Source of the DNA: Aulostomus chinensis
Lineage: Eukaryota > Chordata > Actinopteri > Syngnathiformes > Aulostomidae
Assembly: GCA_037954235.1 (NCBI GenBank)
Contig: JBBMOA010000014.1
Location: 27,522,273-27,586,272 of the forward strand
Direction of reading: 5' to 3'
DNA length: 64,000 nt
Below, piece by piece: positions 1-11,482 of the stretch. The notes under the pieces are model-generated. The model searched no databases, was not told the DNA's origin, and saw nothing but the letters and a program-made list of their open reading frames with translations. Position 1 is the stretch's first letter, and each line of letters begins with the position of its first letter. The position numbers and the translations under genes were made by a program.

Positions 1-686
1 CTCCCTATGACTCCACAGGGAAGCAGTGCTTGTTCCTCAAACTAACTGGCTAATTATGTCTTTGAAGCAGACTTGAACTCTCACTGGGTATAAGGTTAGA
101 GAGAGGAGTTGGGTGATTTACAGAGAAAAGGGAACTAATTGGATTCACAGGAGTCAAAATGTAAAAGGTTGAGCGCAAGATGTATTGTAACAATTCCAGG
201 CTTCCCCTGAGTGCTGTATTTTTGATTCTGAGCATATAAGTGGGAGATTTTTGGGGGGGGCATTTGTGTTGACAATTGGATGTGTGTTTGCTGTCTGAAG
301 GGGGTTATTCATAAACTCGCTTATACCTTCACTGTGCTCCGTGGTCGTTTATGCCACCGTCCTGAGGCAGCAAGGCAAGCCAGTTTAATGACAAACCATT
401 CCCTATTGATCCTCTTGGTATCTAGGCACAAAATGTCTCCCAGGTGACCAAAACTGAGAAGTTGGCTTTCCATGCTCTCTATTCCAGGGTATTCACTACT
501 TCAGGTGCTTAGCATGTAGCCCCACTGACCAGCTGTGTCTGAGGGGCAATATTGAAGCATCGATTCTACTCAGCTGAGGTGATTGAACTGAATATAGTGC
601 AAGCAGATTGGTGCTTAATGCACTCATCGTCTGTGTGAGGTTACTGGGTTGGTCCTGTTGATGATGACAGCCACATTTTAAAGGAG

Positions 687-745
<59 letters not shown>

Positions 746-1585
746 TACTGGATGCATGTCCAGTCTCGTGCCTCTGTCACAGCCAATTATATAACCTTGT
801 TATATTTTAATCTTTTCTGTCTCCCTAACCTCAATTTTCCAGAGTGAATGTGCCAATGTTCATGTTGTTTGTAAAGTAGCAGAGGGGTGGAGGATTAGTC
901 GAAGGTGAAGCAAGGGTTTGAGAAGCAGGACAGGAGGAGCTGACACATCCTCTCAGTACTCATATACCTTCCTACTCCCTAGGCTAGAATGTGTGTGTGG
1001 TTGTTTTTGTGTTGGACTATGTGTGTAAAGCGCTGGAGGCTCTGTGCTGGAGTTTAACTCTGTTCATAGAAGCCAAGGGCGCCCAACACACTGATCCAGA
1101 CTGACAGCCCAGAACACGGAATACATTCACCGGTCAACAGTCTTAACAACAGTCAGTCAGCCTCCTCCACCAACAAGCAGTCTCTGGACTGACAGTCAAC
1201 AAATGGTTGAAAAACACACAAGAAAAGAGACAGGCTGTTTAAGAATTGCTTACAATTAATTCGTTTTTCTTTGTATTGTACATTATTATATATTACCTGG
1301 GTCAGATTTGTTTACCATCTGTTAGCATCAATTCTCAAAACCCCAAGATTTTTCAGTGACATATTGTGGAATTTTCTGCCATTCCACAGTACTGTTTTTT
1401 TTTTCCTTGCTTTTTTGGCAGCTTGCCTTTATCTGATAGTTGATTAAAAAAACAGCACACATGTAATGGGCATGAAGAGGTACAAAGAAGCGCAATGCAA
1501 AATGCCAGCAAAGGGAACCAGGAGCAGCCACTGTAGAATTGTGTATGTTCTACTGCTATGATTAAGATGAATACATAATACAGGA
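1..1585. other. No gene recognised; contains a GT microsatellite
   Basis: AT-rich, non-repetitive-looking DNA with no exon-like open frame and no recognisable transposon. The only clear feature is a (GT)n array at 689-743. Short open frames here either run through that array or lack any recognisable motif. Confidence 0.6.
689..743. repeat. (GT)n microsatellite
   Basis: About 27 uninterrupted GT dinucleotides. Confidence 0.97.
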
Positions 1586-1714
1586 GGCCGCACGGTGGTG
1601 CAGTTGTTAGCTGTGTCGCCTCACAGCAAGGTTCCGGGTTCGAGTCCTGGCTCGGTCACGGGATCTTTCTGTGTGGAGTTTGCATGTTCTCCCTGTGTCT
1701 GCGTGGGTTCTCTC

Positions 1715-1836
1715 ACAACAGAAGCACTTTTGCGCTTACTATGGGTTTTTCCTTAAGTCTGAATTCTTGCTTGTGTTGTTTGTCGCTTTGGACAAAAGCG
1801 TCTGCTAAATGAAATTGTAGAATTGTAGAATTGTAG
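1715..1836 (+). mobile_element. 3' end fragment of an L2-clade LINE inside SINE copy A
   Basis: This segment (gaagcacttttgcgc ... acaaaagcgtctgctaaatg) matches the last ~115 bp of the LINE that ends at 28895, including the iterated ATTGTAGA tail. It is an extremely 5'-truncated LINE insertion, the usual outcome of target-primed reverse transcription. No target duplication is obvious. Confidence 0.85.
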
Positions 1837-1913
1837 ATACTCTGGCTTCCTCCTACAGTCCAAAGACATGCAAATGGGATTAAGCTAATTGGATACTCTA
1901 AATTGACTGTAGG

Positions 1914-2281
1914 AGGCTGCACGGTGGTGCACTGGTGAGCACTGTGGCCTCACAGCAAGAAGGTTCCGGGTTTGAGTCCCAGCTCGGGCGTGGGATCTTT
2001 CTGTGAGTTTGCATGTTCTCCCCGTGTCTGCGTGGGTTCTCTCTGGTACTCCAGCTTCCTACCAGTCCAAAGACATCAATTTGGGGACTAGGCTGATTGG
2101 ATTCTCTAAATTGACCGTAGGTATGAATGTGAGTGTGAATGGTTGTTCGTCTCTGTATGTTGGCCCTGTTATGGACTGGCGACCTGTCCAGGGTGAACCC
2201 CGCCTCTCGCCCGGAGAGGCTCCAGCCCCCCCGCGACCCTTACTAGTAAGGACTAAGTGGAAAATGACGATGGATGGATGG
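1914..2281 (+). mobile_element. Full-length SINE, copy B, with 14-bp target-site duplication
   Basis: A 368-bp copy from 'aggctgcacggtggtgc' to (GGAT)3. The A box (TGGTGCACTGG) and B box (GGTTTGAGTCC) are both present. It is flanked by a perfect direct repeat, aaattgactgtagg, at 1900-1913 and 2282-2295; this is host SINE sequence duplicated on insertion. It therefore inserted into SINE copy A after A was fixed. It shares a TTACTAGTAAGG variant near the 3' end with the copy at 34117-34460, suggesting a common subfamily. Confidence 0.92.
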
Positions 2282-3481
2282 AAATTGACTGTAGGTATGA
2301 CTGTGAGTGTGAATGGTTGTCTATCTATATATGATGGACTAGCGACCTGTCCAGGGTGAACCCCGCCTCTCACCCAAAAGCTCCTGGGATAAGCTTCAGC
2401 CCCCCCATGACCCTTAACAGGATAAGTGGAAGAAAATGGATGAATAGATGGACATGAAACAGGATGAACAGAGATAAAGTTAACTTTTGAAAATTAAAAA
2501 TTATGAGGAATGACCCAGGGAAAAATGAAATGCTATAGCATACTGACTGATTTCTTGGGGGGAAAATTCGACTGTAAAAAAAAAGGATTTGAGAGGAAAA
2601 AAACAAACAAACAACTATTCCATTGGCTCTATAAGGAATATGTGTTCCTCCACTGTGTTGGGAGTGCTGCTGTCTGCCAATTCTCTGTTGAGTGTAATGA
2701 ACACTGATGTTTTTGTTTTACTCTTGTCATAGTGAGTGAAGTGGTGGAGTGGATGCCTGAGTTGCTATGAACAACAATATCTGCCATACGTGTGTGAGAC
2801 AGAAGAGATTAAGAAACACTTAAATGTGTTACCTTAAGCTACCTCCAGTGAATTCTTCTTGTATCCCTCTTGTAGCTGCCCTATGGCTGCTTAATTACAT
2901 TTTTTCAAGCCAACTCCAATTGCTACTGAACAAAGGATTCATTGCTGAGTATGCATCCCTGTTCATGGGCTAACTTCCTGTACCCAGTTAACATATTAAC
3001 ACATACTGTATATGAGCAAATAAATATATCAGAATAAACAGCATCCGCCTTTTTGTAGTAACATTGATAATGTAGTGCCAGTGGTATTTGTCCCTGTACA
3101 TATTTCCCATGGACTAAATCCCAGTTCTGATGGGTGAGAACGTGTTTGAGTTGTGCTCGAGGCATGAGTTGCTGACCATTGGGTTGAAGACATCTCTTGT
3201 TTAAAGCTGTGTTTTGAGTGACATAAACTTTTGAAATGGCTTGCCATGACATTCCGGTAACTCCCCCAAGTTATTCTTTTTAAATTCAAAAACCATGATC
3301 TAGTCCATTTAATTCACATCGACAAAAATCCATGAATGAAGTACAAGCAATATGATTTGATAAAACATACACATGTACTATAATGAATAAAAATAAAGTT
3401 AACAAACCTAACTCAACCACTTATAAACTGATATGCATTTTATACAATGCTATTAACCTAATTCACTGGTTTTATTTATCA

Positions 3482-3484
3482 GTC

Positions 3485-3530
<46 letters not shown>

Positions 3531-3540
3531 TCTCTCTCTA
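3482..3540. repeat. (TC)n microsatellite, interrupted
   Basis: A TC dinucleotide tract with a few substitutions (tcgc, ttgt). Confidence 0.95.
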
Positions 3541-3679
3541 ACACACACACATATCACATTCTAAGGCTGACCTGTTCTCTCAGGCCAGCAAAGGGTTTCA
3601 AACTAGATGGACCTGCAAGCTAAGCACATCCCTCAATACTTCTAAGCACCTCTTCAGTAAATCCCCTCCACAGGCTGTG

Positions 3680-3680
<1 letters not shown>

Positions 3681-3762
<82 letters not shown>
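3681..3762. repeat. (TG)n microsatellite
   Basis: 41 uninterrupted TG dinucleotides. Confidence 0.97.
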
Positions 3763-3764
<2 letters not shown>

Positions 3765-4401
3765 TGTATCACAGACAGAGGTGAGATGAGATGTTTAAAA
3801 TAGGGCCGACAAAGGGATGGAGGGATGGCTACAATGCTGTGATTTTGTGGGGATTTATCACACTATGGTGGCTAGTGAAGAGATGGATGGATGGATGATG
3901 GGAAATGGAAGGCAGACATAAATGAGAGTGACTAAAGCGCAGGCTGATGGACTGTTTAGTCCAGTGACTGAGTGAGCCATAAGTCTCCTTATGCTCTCTC
4001 TCTTCCTCTATCTGTTCTATCCCTCTCTTGGCCTCTCTGTAAAATAACTCTATGTTCTGTGTGGTGACAAGACGGGATGAAATGATTGGCCGATAGTTTT
4101 CCCCTGACTACCCTCTTGGATAATCACAACACCTACTGGCTGTCTTGACATGCTGACTCTACTTTGTACATTATTGTACTTGAGTCCCACTGCTTTGACT
4201 AGATTTACTGCAACAATTCACATTTTATACCTCTTATGTCCTTGCATTTCTGTTCCACCACTTAATTAGGGTAAAAGCATTTAACAATTTGTACCTGGAC
4301 AATATACTTCCATAAAATGTGGCCTCTCAAGAAATTGTCATGTGGATGAAACTTCTGAATGAAAATGCTGTCATTGTCAATTTTTTATATAAAAAAGGCA
4401 T

Positions 4402-4464
4402 CAGATGATATCGCTGTAATAAAAATCTGTGGGGTATTTTGAAGACTTCAGCTGTAGTACAAAA

Positions 4465-4501
<37 letters not shown>

Positions 4502-4504
4502 AAA

Positions 4505-4560
<56 letters not shown>

Positions 4561-4592
4561 TACAATAAAGGCATATATATATATACAATAAA

Positions 4593-4646
<54 letters not shown>

Positions 4647-4711
4647 TTTTTTGTACTACAGCTGAAGTCTTCAAAATACCCCACAGATTTTTATTACAGC
4701 GATATCATCTG
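4402..4711. repeat. AT-cored palindrome: 68-bp inverted arms around AT arrays
   Basis: The left arm (4402-4469) and right arm (4644-4711) are reverse complements over about 67 bp, differing by one A in a homopolymer and one base at the inner edge. The core (4470-4643) is alternating AT interrupted three times by the same unit, acaataaaggcat. The arms contain no simple sequence themselves (cagatgatatcgctg ... gtagtac), so flanking single-copy DNA has been duplicated in inverted orientation. The whole could fold into a hairpin or cruciform. It resembles palindromic AT-rich repeats, or a fold-back assembly artefact. Confidence 0.93.
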
Positions 4712-5413
4712 AAATCTCTATAGTGATTAAACATATAAGCTCTGGTGTACAAACACTGGCGTGCAGAATGATCAAAGGTCTGTCTTACTGCATCAGATGT
4801 CACTGACATCTGGAGAAGCTTCATATTGATTCTTGCTAAAAGTTCAATAATTTTAACTTGTGCAAATATGTGAAGAGGCAAAAATGCATCATTTGCCCTG
4901 CATGTGGAAATAGGTATTGTGTCTTGTCATGGCACTGACTTTATAAAATTTGTATTTTAATTGTGTGAATAATTCACTTTGTGTAAAGTTTAAACAAGCT
5001 GTCAAGTTTGTGCACTTTGATGATGTCAGGTGTGTGCCTTATGCAGCTGGACACATTTGATAAAAAAAGAAATGGGTGTGACTATTAGTGACCTAATAAA
5101 TATCAGTTGTCCCCTTTGTGTTATTCCATAGACGACATCATGACAGGTTGAACCACCAGCAACCATCATTTGATATATCTGTGTTGAATTTCATAAACAT
5201 GAAAGTGTGTGCATGTTTTACAAGCCTCCACACATGTTTGATTGTCAGGCTACATTCATTTTGTATGTCATAGTGTGTTTCTGAATATTTGATGAGGGTT
5301 ACTATCACTTACTTTGTAAGCAACATCTGGCTGGATGTTGCTGGGCTTTCAGTTAGGTCTTACACAAACATTAGGATGCTTCCATGTTACATGTATGGCA
5401 AAGGTTGAAAACC
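4712..5413. other. No feature recognised
   Basis: AT-rich DNA without exon-like frames, microsatellites or recognisable repeats. Confidence 0.5.
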
Positions 5414-5421
5414 TTCTAAAG

Positions 5422-6461
5422 CAGGGGTCGGCAAACTGTGGCTCCGGAGCTGCATGCGGCTCTTCAGCCTCCTTGTTGAAGGAGAAAAAACATGAAAATG
5501 ATTTTTTTTTTAAATGAAAATGAATAACGGTTATTTCTTAATTTAATTTTTATTTATACATTATAATTTTTTGCATTTTATTTCCTACTGCTATGGTTAG
5601 ATAGCCTATTTTAACATCTGAATTTGTAAACTTTTTAAAAAAATAATTTGTCAACTAAAATATGCGTCACATCGATAGCCCACGCCTTTGCCTGCAGGCG
5701 GCTTCTTGAGTGTGCGACCCATTCAGTAACCGTGAGTAAAAAATGAAAAATCTCAGACGAAAAAAGAGACTTGAACTCTGCGTGGACAGATGAATTTGCC
5801 TTCTCTGCTAACGATGCTGGATTAACGGTGAGCTTGATATGTGGAAACAAATTATCAAACAACAAAAAATGTAATGTTGAAAGACATTTTCAAAACAAAC
5901 ACTCAGCATTCACTGAAAAATACTCAAGCTAAGATGAGCGAAATAAAGCAATTTCAGAACTGCAACGGAAAGCTGAACAGAGCAAACATACGTTCAAGAA
6001 GTAGATAACCTCTTCACAGTCAACTACAGTTTCTAGTTGTGTGGCAGCTCAGGAGCTCGTGAAGAGAGGTAAGCCATTCACAGATGGGGAATACATCAGA
6101 GAAATGTTCATAAAAATATCAGAGCATCTATTCTCCGACTTCAAAAACAAAGGGCAAATTGATCAGAAAATTAGAGAAATGCCTCTCTCTGGAAAGAAAA
6201 AATTTAGGAAGGACTCAAATAGGCCTGCATAGTTCACTTTTATTTATTTCAGAGTAGGCCCACACATGCACACTGCACCTCTGTTTGTTTTCTTCAGTGG
6301 TTGTAACATTGTGTAAGTGTTTGTTAAAGGGAAAGTTTAAAATAATATTAAAACTTTTCTACGTTTATAAGTTGTGTTGTGTTTTGCGGCTCCAGACTCT
6401 TTTTCTTTGGCGAAAGAGGGGGCGAAATGGCTCTTTTGATAAAAAAGGTTGCAGACCCCTG
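5422..6461 (+). mobile_element. Non-autonomous hAT DNA transposon with intact 8-bp target duplication
   Basis: The element is 1040 bp. It begins CAGGGGTCGGCAAACT and ends with the inverse of CAGGGGTCTGCAACCT, a typical hAT (Charlie-like) terminus. A perfect 8-bp direct repeat, ttctaaag, flanks it at 5414-5421 and 6462-6469, which is the length hAT transposases generate. The ends read as CAGGGGTC on both sides with mismatches further in. The interior keeps part of a transposase gene (separate entry), so this is an internally deleted copy. The intact duplication and ends suggest it is younger than the MITE at 7892. Confidence 0.93.
5770..6200 (+). pseudogene. hAT transposase N-terminal fragment (BED-finger region), degenerate
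   Basis: Conceptual translation with stops and frame breaks gives a zinc-finger-like stretch (residues CNVERHFQNKH, about 5855-5905). Downstream is a segment around 6041-6200 (LVKRGKPFTDGEYIREM), typical of the region after the BED finger in hAT transposases of the ZBED/SCAND3-like group. The catalytic RNase-H-like domain and the C-terminal dimerisation domain are absent. The element that carries it is only 1.04 kb, so most of the gene has been lost. It is not expected to be functional. The family assignment rests on motif memory plus the matching hAT ends. Confidence 0.7.
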
Positions 6462-7891
6462 TTCTAAAGCCTACCAGTGAGCTGAATTAAGAATGATACT
6501 GTACATGAAACCTTTTGAAAAAAAATGTTATGCGTTCATTTGTTCCTCAAGTGAGTAATCACCTTAATCCTGATTTTGATTTGAAATGATAACATTTCCA
6601 CACAACCCTGCTATGACTGCTATGTGCGTGTGTGTTCTTGTGTTGTTTTATCCCTTTTTTGTGAAGCAGTATGTCTTGTAAAATCAAAGTATTGACACCC
6701 CTGCAACTGAAATAACTGCCCACTTTGTGACTTGGGTATATTTGTAAAATGATTTCATCTTAATTCTTTCTGTCACATGACATGAAAATTGCAGGATTTT
6801 ATTTTATTAGATAAATACCTGACACTCAACCTCACATTGTAAATATCAAGCAAAACCATTTTTCTGTGAATGCAACCAAAAAAGGTCTGGAAAAAATGTT
6901 GGTGCAGCTAGTGCAATGCAAAGAAAAAAATAAAAAGTGGATTTGATGATTGTGGCACGGTGGTGCAGTAGTTAACACTGTTGCATCACAGCAAGAAGGT
7001 TCCAGGCTTGAGCACGGCTCTGCACTGGAGAGGAGAGAAAGGTATCTGCTCGTCTCAAAGAATAAATGATTGGCAATCAAAATTATGCTGTGCTAGTTTT
7101 AATGATTATGTTGAAAATTCAGTTTTAAAACACAATTGTACATGAGAAAAGCAATGCTATTTGCTGGATCCATCCACCTACCCATCTTTCGTCTTACACC
7201 CACTTCTACGCTATCCTTGTTGTTGCAGCGTCATTGTTGTGATTATTATTAGATTTGGTCTCACTTCTATACCAAATAGCTTAAAGTTTGGGAATACCCA
7301 AACACACTCATGCATGTACGCACATGCATGGACATGAATGCACATACACATAACGTTAATATCCGTCATTGAAAGGGCAACAGTGTGGCTGCAGGGTGCT
7401 GTGGCTGATCCAAGCTCATTAGAACAGCGACTCAACTGAGTGAATTCAGCAGGGATTTGTTATGCTGCTGCAGCACTCCTGCCCAGGCTAGAGGGTGATA
7501 CTGGGTGAGATGGGGTGGAGAAGGATGGTGAGTTGGTAAATAGATGAAGTTAGGCATGAAGAGCAGGAGGAAATTGGGAGGGGAGTGAACCAACAAAGAA
7601 AAGGGAAAGGCAAGAGAGGAAATAAAATCAATTAATGGGTGACGGTCAGAGAAGAAAAGACAAGGGATGGATGTAGCTCCTGAAAGAAATCAAAAAATGA
7701 GAGGAGAGAACAGGACAGGAAGAATTGCATAACGTCAACAGAGGAAAGCCGAGGTTTATGCTGAAATGAATGAATGGCTACAAAAACAAAACAAAAGGTT
7801 CTGGGAAACCAGCAGCTAACCATGATGAACAGGAGCAATATGATGACTGTTGACATGTGCAGTTTATAGCAGATTTGAATTAGAGCTCACG
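6462..7891. other. No gene recognised apart from a SINE head fragment
   Basis: The 6953-7020 SINE fragment is listed separately. The remainder shows no exon or repeat that I recognise; 7560-7700 is purine-rich. Confidence 0.5.
6953..7020 (+). mobile_element. SINE 5' head fragment
   Basis: About 68 bp matching the tRNA-like head of the local SINE (ggcacggtggtgcagtagtt ... aaggttcc); the body and tail are missing. The A box is intact (TGGTGCAGTAG) and the B box is decayed. Confidence 0.8.
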
Positions 7892-8667
7892 GGGCCCTAT
7901 TTTAAGCATGGCACAAGCTGACACTTGGTAAATTGCAAGCATCATTGCTAGTTTCAAGCCAGCACATATAATATTTTCACCCCAAGCACCCTCGCCCTTT
8001 AACTAGCAAATGAACTTGCCTTCCACCTGCACCAAAATGTGGTCAAGTTTGTTAATGAGGTGTGGTCTCTTTTGCTATTTTGGAACACCAAAAAATGTTT
8101 GCGCCGTAGACTAAAAAGAGGCTGGTCTTTGGGTAAAGGTGTTATGTGTGAAGTGCTTTTTAAAGGGCACATCAAGAGGATGATCAGATACAAAGTATTG
8201 CAATGTGGTTCCTTGGTGACCGACATCTTGGAAACATTGACTGACACTTCCTCCTAGGCCAGCTTCACCTCTGATGGCTTGGAAAGATGCCTGCTGCTCC
8301 CATATGTAAACATACGATATATGCAGGTACATCCACCTGGTGCAAGAGGAGGTTTTTTTTCTCCACATGAGAAGCACTCACTTCTCCCGAGTTGATATGC
8401 CTGCCCTGCTGAAATAGCAAAATGGTAAACCCTGGCATTTCATGGACTTTAAAAGGGAACGACAGGTGGTTATGATGTTATGATTGATGTCACACCCAAA
8501 AAACACCTATAAATAATTAGGTGTCTAAGGAGTGCCTCTTTTTATACTGTGGTTGTAATTACTGGTCCTCTAATACCAAAATGAAGCAGAACACACCCAG
8601 AATGGACAACAGTCACAAAATGCCATCCACTGAGAGCTTGGCACCTGACATTCCTTAAACAGAGCCC
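7892..8667. mobile_element. Degenerate MITE-like DNA transposon, superfamily uncertain
   Basis: The left edge (GGGCCCTATTTTAAGC) and the inverse of the right edge (GGGCTCTGTTTAAGG) form imperfect terminal inverted repeats that continue with GGCAC/GTGCC-type blocks. The left end resembles an abundant teleost element beginning GGGCCCTAT. No coding capacity remains. Target duplications cannot be read with confidence. Superfamily is left open. Confidence 0.55.
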
Positions 8668-8865
8668 ATGGACTGTGATTGGCTGTACAGTGTACAGAGT
8701 ATACAGGGCTGCTGACTGTCAAAAATTCATACATATGCAAAGCAATGAATAAAAGAGATTAGGTAGCATGAAGAGAAGGAGTATGTAATGCTAAGGAAAA
8801 AATAAACAGAAGAGGTGCAAGTGAGCGGATGATTGGAAGAGAGGCAGGGAGGAAATGGAATGAGG

Positions 8866-9217
8866 ACGTGAGGAGAAGATTGAAGGGGCATTTTACAGTT
8901 GGTTACCCGGTCCCGACCACATGTGAAAATTGCTCTGAACACCCCATGGCGTTCAATCACCAGTCAAGTGAAGCAACAAGGAAATTAACCCCAAAGTAGA
9001 AAGAGCAAGAAATGGAGAGAATGAAAAAAGGGCAAAGGCAGACAGAGAAAACAGACTCTCACACATAAATGTGAAATATTCTTAATTGACTGAGCTGGCC
9101 TTAAAACATTAGAATTGAAGTAGGGCAGAGAGCTGCACTGCAGTCATTAAGTCGGACATTGTAGAGACGTGAGGTGAAGATTGAAGGGGGATTTTACAGT
9201 TGGTTACCTGGTCCTGT
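8866..9217 (+). repeat. Pair of 51-bp direct repeats, 301 bp apart
   Basis: 8866-8916 and 9167-9217 share 'acgtgaggNgaagattgaagggg' followed by 'attttacagttggttacc' with a few mismatches. The second copy ends about five bases before the left arm of the large inverted repeat at 9222, so it may mark a boundary or footprint of that element. Confidence 0.8.
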
Positions 9218-9221
9218 CCAA

Positions 9222-11005
9222 ATATACATTTTATTTTCATAATATTCTCTCAGATCTTGTATATAATCTTTGATTTGTTCGATATTACGATGAATCTTTC
9301 ACCTCTCGGAAGAGTCGTTACAGTGTAATGTTTTCTGCAGTTGTTATGGTTAAAACTACGGAAACCTAAATGGCGTTTATGTTGTTGTATTTTGTCGTTA
9401 CATTGTGTCGTTATCTGAGTTGATAATATATTTGTGGGATTGTTTATTAATAAATTTGATAAATCAGTTTAATTTCTGGATGTTTATTCAACCTACAAAG
9501 TACATTTGTAACCATTACAGATCTACCAATCAGCATTAAGAATATAAACAATGATTAAAACTAATGGGCGTGGTCTGCTGATGTCACATCCATCACAGAG
9601 GCTAACTCCTGCACTCAGAGGTGGCCTTTTAGTTCTATCATTTCACTCTATATTTACAGATTTATTATTGAGTGGAACAAACCACACTGATGTCTGGGTT
9701 AATCAAGGATATAATTAAAGAAATCCACATAATTTGGCAAGTTAAATTTATCCTAACTGTTCTTCATATATTGTGCTGGTAGTGTCATGTAATTTCTTTT
9801 TAAATGTAATTTTTTTGTTTTGATATGTGTATTTTTACTGCTCCAACAAAGCTGTTCCTCTTCTGGGGTAAATCAATCATTCAAGCAATCAATAACTGAA
9901 TGTCTCTGATGCTGTACAGTAGGTATTGCAGTACAACAACACTCTGATCCTTCCTTTTCAAATGCTTTTATTGTGTTTCTCTTATCAGGTGTTCAAAATG
10001 ATTACAATAAAAATAAATAATTGATATTAAGCTTTGTTTCAAACAATAATAATTTATCAGGAAATGAGGCCTGATGGGCTGAAATAGCAGGCTTTGTGCT
10101 GTTCAGTGACACCTGCTATAAAAAGGAGTCAAGGCGGTCTTAAAGATGTGAAAATGTTCCAAAGATCCTTCTTCATTTTTGCCTTGGAACAAGATGGGTT
10201 TCAGGCCTTTTTTTCAAAGGGGCTCCAAAAGGCTCACTTAACCCTTTGAGGCCTGGCTGAGTCATGAGGCCTATTGACCCTTTGACCCTGTTGCTCTTTT
10301 GCTATCATTTGGCCTCAGGCAATCAATAAGTGAATGTCTCTGATGCATGTACAGTAGGTATTGCAGTACAACAACACTGATATACGCGGATATATGGAAT
10401 TCCTGGCACACTTTCATATTATTTTTATTGAACAGCTGTAGTCAACAATCACACAAACAACAACAAACAAGCGTAGCTATTTTATATTTTGATGGTAATT
10501 CCTGGGCCAATATGTTTTATATTATTTTTGGGTCAACAATCCCACAAATATATTATCAACTCAGATAACGACGCAATGTAATGACAAAATACAATAACAT
10601 AAACGCCATTTAGGTTTCCGTGGTTTGATCCATAACAACTGCAGAAAACGTGACACTGTAAGGACTCTCTTCCGAGAGGTGAAAGATTCATCGTAATAAC
10701 GAAAAAATCAAAGATTATATACAAGAACTGAGCGAATATTATGAAAATAAAATGTATATTTCTCACCAGAAATGTCCTTAAAATGCTTTTTTTTAAAATC
10801 AAACCTATCTTGGAATGACGCTCGTCTCTGATGGCGTCCTTAGCAACCACCATAGCAACAGCAGAGAGGTGAAAGATTCATCGTAATAACGAACAAACCA
10901 AAGATTATATACAAGAACTGAGCGAATATTATGTAAATAAAATGTAAATTTCTCGCTAGAAATGTCATCAGAATGTTTTTTTAAAATCAAAACTATCTTG
11001 GAATA
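9222..11005. mobile_element. Composite repeat with 220-bp inverted arms and internal direct repeats, unclassified
   Basis: The left arm 9222-9443 is the reverse complement of 10536-10759 with scattered mismatches. Inside lie direct repeats of about 62 bp (9886-9947 and 10319-10380). The right arm's terminal block is duplicated in direct orientation: 10674-10816 and 10864-11005 (gagaggtgaaagattcatcg ... ctatcttggaat). No transposase motif was found. Long inverted arms with subterminal duplications suggest a non-autonomous DNA transposon or a foldback element, but its ends and target duplications were not resolved. Confidence 0.7.
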
Positions 11006-11417
11006 AGGCACTTTCCTCCAAAAATGACAGGAGTGGCTGCCATGTTTTTTATTTGGGAGGCCTACATGAAAGAGTCACATGACCTACCAGCGTTCCAATA
11101 GAAAAGAATAGGGGAAAAAAACATACACATTTCACAATTTTTAGGCCTTTATTGTAGAACTGACACGTTTTGCACTGTGGACAAACGTAGCCTTTTTACG
11201 TTTTGACATGAGACTGGGTTGATCATAACACACACAATGCTGTTAAATGCTTCACATCAGCTTACTAAATTCGAACAGAGGGCTCTATATTTGTACTTCA
11301 AAAGGGAAGAAATAAAAGCATTTGCAGGATTTTTTGGATAAAAGAAATGAAAAAAATAAGTTAACAGATTTCTTGACTCTGTTAAAAGGTAATCCCTTAA
11401 CTGTAATAAGCAGGTTC
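11006..11417. other. No feature recognised
   Basis: No exon-like frame or known repeat was seen. Confidence 0.5.
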
Positions 11418-11429
11418 AAATTTCAGGTT

Positions 11430-11482
11430 GGGCTGCACGGTGGTGCAGTGGTTAGCACTGTGAAGACGACGGTGGACGATGG
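11430..11482 (+). mobile_element. 53-bp SINE relic with 12-bp target-site duplication
   Basis: The SINE head (ggctgcacggtggtgcagtg through gttagcactgtg, 11431-11462) is followed directly by about 20 bp ending in the 'gatgg' tail motif. A perfect 12-bp duplication (aaatttcaggtt) lies at 11418-11429 and 11483-11494. The SINE body of about 300 bp is absent although both insertion boundaries are kept. Confidence 0.85.

Larger units (their letters stand above)
1586..2452 (+). mobile_element. tRNA-headed SINE, copy A, split by two later insertions
   Basis: The SINE lies in three pieces: 1586-1714, 1837-1913 and 2296-2452, about 363 bp when the insertions are ignored. The head carries a pol III B box (GGTTCGAGTCC, about 1635) and a weaker A box. 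The body continues with a region conserved in every copy in this window (TGTGGAGTTTGCATGTTCTC) and ends in a degenerate GATG/GGAT tail after 'gataagtggaagaaaatgg'. It was first broken by an L2-type 3' end (1715-1836) and by a second SINE (1914-2281). Assignment to a tRNA-derived SINE rests on the A/B boxes seen in copies B and 33509; the family name is not known to me. Confidence 0.85.
2453..4401. other. No gene recognised; TC and TG microsatellites
   Basis: No exon or transposon recognised. It holds a (TC)n tract (about 3482-3540, interrupted) and a (TG)n array (3681-3762), plus a short GGAT run near 3883. Confidence 0.6.

Noticed and set aside
496..786. Open frame through the GT array (poly His-Thr)
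   Set aside because: Simple-sequence read-through; the same applies to frames across the arrays near 3700, 4500, 19950, 33800, 35880, 43100, 45900, 47000 and 57500.
1586..1714. tRNA gene at SINE heads
   Set aside because: A and B boxes are present, but they belong to a dispersed SINE with a fixed downstream body; no complete cloverleaf with a proper acceptor stem was seen.
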